Assembly: GCF_001685355.1 (NCBI RefSeq)
Contig: NZ_CP016438.1
Location: 6,200,001 to 6,264,000 of the forward strand
Direction: 5' to 3'
DNA: 64,000 bases
Source of the DNA: Streptomyces lincolnensis
Lineage (GTDB): Bacteria; Actinomycetota; Actinomycetes; Streptomycetales; Streptomycetaceae
Under the pieces are notes generated by a model that was given only the letters and a program-made list of their open reading frames with translations, searched no databases and was not told the DNA's origin. Shown here piece by piece: positions 61,445 through 64,000 of the stretch (the first letter of the stretch is position 1; every line of letters starts with the position of its first letter). The translations under genes and the position numbers were made by a program.

Positions 61445-62908
61445 ATGACGACAGTCCAGAAGAGGCGTGCACGTGCGCGTGGAGGGGAGCTGGACGAATG
61501 CCTGCGCGCCTGCGCGGCGCACAGCGGCAAGGTCGTGGGCAGCGTCGACCGCCGCCGGGTCGAACTCGGTGAACAGCTGCGCAGGCTGCTGGTCGTCTGG
61601 GGGACGACCGGCGCCACCGCTCCCGCGCCCGCCCCGGCCGGCGGCGCCACCGCGCTGCTCAAGCGGGCCGTCAAGGGCGCCGCGACCCCGGCCCCCGGCA
61701 TCCCGGCCGAGCTGCTGGACGCCCTGCTCGCCGTCGCCAACAAGGCCCTGGAGTGCGGCTACGACGACGAGCTGAACCTCGCCCTGGTCATCAGCGACAC
61801 CGTCCTCGCCCAGCGCAGGAACTCCCGCGCCGGCTGGCGGCTGCGCGCCCGCCTCCTGGAGACCCTCGGCGAGGACGGCGAGGCCCTGGAGGCGTACGAG
61901 CGCTACCTCGCCCTCACCGACGACGACGGTTTCGGCGTCCGCGCCCGCGTCGACGGCCTGCGCACCGCGGCGCGGACGGAGCGCGAGCTGTACGCACTGC
62001 TCGGGCGGCAGTGCCCGCGCGCCCGGGAGTTCACCGGCGCCCCGGCCACCGAGGTGTGGGCCGAGGGCCTGGCCGCGCACGCCGTCGGCGACTGGACCGC
62101 CGCCGAGCCCCGGCTCGTGGGAGCGCTCCTCACCCTGGCCGCCGAGAGCGCCCCGGTGCAGGACCGGCAGGAACTGCTCAGCCAGTACCTCGACCTGCGC
62201 CTCACCCGGGAGACCGACCTGCCCGCGCTCACCGAGGCCGTCGCCCTCTACGCCGAGCAGCGCCGCAACCGCATGCGCGGCCCCGTCACCGACCCCACCG
62301 TCGGCGGCGTGCAGTGGATCACCCTCGGTGAGTTCCGCAACCAGATCGCCGGCAAGTCGATCTGCCTGATCGCCAACTCCGGGCGGGTCGGCGCCAGTTC
62401 GATGGGCTCGCGGATCGACGACTACGACCTCGTCGTGCGCTTCAACTCCTACCGGATCGACCCGAAGCACACCGGTGGCCGCACCGACATCCACGTCACC
62501 ATCCACAAGCACGGCTTCAACTGGGACCAGCGCGTCACCACCCGGCTGGTGTTCGGCGGGGTCTCCGGCGACTGGAAGTACTCGCTGCGCAACCGCCTGG
62601 TGCCCGGCGCCCAGACCTACCTCGGCGACGAGTCGCTGCGCTGGCCCGTCCGCAACATCGGCAAGGTCTCCACCGACGTCTGGTCGGGCATCCCGACCTC
62701 CGGCTTCAACATGCTCTGGCTGTTGGACTTCCTGGACGTCAGCCCCACCCTCGACCTGATCGGCTTCGACTTCTACGAGAGCGGCGCCTACCGGGTGCCC
62801 GAGGCGATGAAGCTGGCCATCACGTCCGTGCACGAGTACACCAGCGAGAAGGAGTGGGTCATGCAGCGGGCCCAGAGCGTGACCGACATGAGGATCTCCC
62901 TGCGATGA
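61445..62908 (+). CDS. Sialyltransferase-like protein (GT29-type) with helical N-terminus
   Basis: A 487-residue protein. The N-terminal ~280 residues are Ala/Leu/Arg-rich helices (TPR-like). The C-terminal part carries the two sialyltransferase-like motifs: an L-type motif SICLIANSGRVGASSMGSRI with DDYDLVVRFNSYR (~303-335) and an S-type motif PTSGFNMLWLLDFLDVSPTL with DLIGFDFY (~416-440), then HEYTSEKEWV (~461), at the position of the VS-motif His/Glu. By the family pattern it would transfer a sugar from a CMP-activated donor. GT29 enzymes are classic eukaryotic sialyltransferases, and bacterial examples are unusual. The stop overlaps the ATG of the following GT8-like gene (ATGA). ATG 61445 is the start. 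Confidence 0.78.
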   Translation: MTTVQKRRARARGGELDECLRACAAHSGKVVGSVDRRRVELGEQLRRLLVVWGTTGATAPAPAPAGGATALLKRAVKGAATPAPGIPAELLDALLAVANKALECGYDDELNLALVISDTVLAQRRNSRAGWRLRARLLETLGEDGEALEAYERYLALTDDDGFGVRARVDGLRTAARTERELYALLGRQCPRAREFTGAPATEVWAEGLAAHAVGDWTAAEPRLVGALLTLAAESAPVQDRQELLSQYLDLRLTRETDLPALTEAVALYAEQRRNRMRGPVTDPTVGGVQWITLGEFRNQIAGKSICLIANSGRVGASSMGSRIDDYDLVVRFNSYRIDPKHTGGRTDIHVTIHKHGFNWDQRVTTRLVFGGVSGDWKYSLRNRLVPGAQTYLGDESLRWPVRNIGKVSTDVWSGIPTSGFNMLWLLDFLDVSPTLDLIGFDFYESGAYRVPEAMKLAITSVHEYTSEKEWVMQRAQSVTDMRISLR

Positions 62909-64000
62909 CCACGACCTCCCCGATACCCGCCGCCACCCGGGCGCCCGCGACCGACGCCCACGCCCTCACCGGCAAGCGCCGCATCGCCTTCGCCAGCTAC
63001 GTCGACGAGAACTACCTCCCTGGCTTCCTCGTCCTGCTCAAGAGCCTCGCCCTGTCCAACCCGGGCGTGTGCGAGGACTTCGTCGTCCTCTACGACGACC
63101 TGCGCCCCGGCTCGATCGCGAAGATCCGCGACCTGCACCCGCGCATCGTCCTCAAGCGGGTCGACGCCGACCACTACGACGCGTACAAGAAGGGCGACCA
63201 GGACAACTACCTGGTCCGCAAGGCGTACTTCATCCTGGACGTGTTCCGGATCCGCGAGTACGACACGATCATCACGCTCGACACCGACATGGTCGTCCTC
63301 GGCGACCTCGGTGAACTCCTGCGCCTGCGCGAGGGGCTGGCGGCCGTCCCGCAGTTCTTCTACGGCCGGCACAAGCTCAACTCCGGTCTGCTGGTCATCC
63401 AGCGCGAGTACCTGACCGACGAGTTCTGCGCGAAGCTGGACCGCTGCGGACGCTCCGGTGACTACGAGCTGGACAAGCACGACCAGGGCATTCTCAACGC
63501 CGTCCTGGACGGCGACTTCCTGCGCCTCGACGCCCGCTACAACTTCGTCAAGCGGCGGCTCTCCGGCGACCTGCCCGTCCCGGACGACACCGCGATCCTG
63601 CACTTCACCGGCCGCCACAAGCCCTGGCAGGGCGGCGAGAGCGGGTACTCCCAGGCGGAGGAGCGCTGGCGGTCGTACGACCTGGACGACGCCGACTTCC
63701 ACGCCGCGTACCTGGCCTGCTCCGGCGGCCTCCACCACGACCTGCTCGTCCACTACGGCACCCCGCACGTGGCCCGCACCGGTGACGTCGAGGCCGCCCG
63801 CAAGGTGGCCGCCGCGCACATCGCGTCCGGCGACTACCAGGACGCCGTCGACATCCTGAGCGGTGTGCACATCCCGCTGGACGAGGCCTGGCCGCACGAG
63901 GTCCTCGGGCACGCCCTGATGAGCGTCTCCCGGTACGAGGAGGCCAGGACCCAGCTGCTGCTGGCCGCCGCCGCCCCCAACCGGGCCGCCACCGCCTACG
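62905..64000 (+). CDS. GT8-like glycosyltransferase (3' truncated by window)
   Basis: At least 365 residues are present; the gene continues beyond the window. A GT-A/GT8 pattern is visible: KRRIAFASYVDENYLPGFLV at the start, YDTIITLDTDMVVLG with the DxD metal motif, KLNSGLLVIQREYL, DKHDQGILNAVLDGDFLRLD and ILHFTGRHKPWQGGE. GT8-like enzymes use UDP- or other NDP-sugars. After residue ~280 a helical part begins (VAAAHIASGDYQDAVDILSG), like the TPR-type helices in the upstream protein. ATG 62905 overlaps the upstream stop by four bases, so the two are coupled and probably act on the same glycan. Confidence 0.85.
   Translation, partial: MTTTSPIPAATRAPATDAHALTGKRRIAFASYVDENYLPGFLVLLKSLALSNPGVCEDFVVLYDDLRPGSIAKIRDLHPRIVLKRVDADHYDAYKKGDQDNYLVRKAYFILDVFRIREYDTIITLDTDMVVLGDLGELLRLREGLAAVPQFFYGRHKLNSGLLVIQREYLTDEFCAKLDRCGRSGDYELDKHDQGILNAVLDGDFLRLDARYNFVKRRLSGDLPVPDDTAILHFTGRHKPWQGGESGYSQAEERWRSYDLDDADFHAAYLACSGGLHHDLLVHYGTPHVARTGDVEAARKVAAAHIASGDYQDAVDILSGVHIPLDEAWPHEVLGHALMSVSRYEEARTQLLLAAAAPNRAATAY

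Overview
The window is about 72% G+C with strong third-position G/C bias, frequent GTG starts and many overlapping ATGA junctions. Together with glyA, trpS, the sdh operon, several ECF sigma factors and a LAL-type regulator, this points to a Streptomyces chromosome. The order glyA - trpS - D-Ala-D-Ala carboxypeptidase - sdhBADC matches what I recall of the S. coelicolor SCO4837-SCO4870 core region, with local insertions.

Layout. 1-7440: the end of a glycine-betaine-type binding protein, a minus-strand operon of two AhpD-fold proteins and a PEP-mutase/isocitrate-lyase-like enzyme divergent from a MocR regulator, then a large LAL LuxR regulator. 7500-15230: a multi-span transporter-like protein, glyA behind a ZTP (pfl) riboswitch, an ECF sigma/anti-sigma pair with two paralogous secreted membrane-tethered proteins (one broken by an in-frame amber codon), trpS and a 2H phosphoesterase. 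15277-19530: a compact decaprenylphosphoryl-arabinose (DPA) locus: dprE2, dprE1, a PAP2 phosphatase, a UbiA-type phosphoribosyltransferase and a GtrA protein. 19518-23825: envelope genes (YihY, D,D-carboxypeptidase, small membrane protein, metallophosphoesterase). 24009-32225: peptide-binding protein, HATPase regulator, OmpR-type two-component system divergent from an MMPL transporter with an unusual C-terminal domain, TetR and VOC proteins. 32294-39114: a small ubiquitin-like protein ending in Gly-Gly placed one base before a DUF4132 gene, a truncated nucleotidyltransferase remnant, an M48 protease and three proteins of unknown function. 39273-42698: sdhCDAB. 42856-49986: OHCU decarboxylase, GH20 hexosaminidase, three hypotheticals and a PGRP-amidase/FG-GAP protein. 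50153-54184: two tandem paralogous ECF sigma/membrane-protein modules. 54343-59101: L,D-transpeptidase lipoprotein, acyl-CoA mutase large subunit, and a FAD monooxygenase/TetR pair with two clear operators. 59098-64000: a glycan locus (methyltransferase, acyltransferase, GT29 sialyltransferase-like protein, GT8-like glycosyltransferase, cut by the window edge).

The points I find most interesting are the putative ubiquitin-like protein/DUF4132 pair, the complete DPA locus with a predicted benzothiazinone-resistant DprE1, the ECF promoter pair that predicts a small regulon containing a broken gene, the sialyltransferase-like glycan locus, and a recurring pattern of short tandem duplications at gene 3' ends. 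No tRNA, rRNA, CRISPR array, insertion sequence or prophage was seen.
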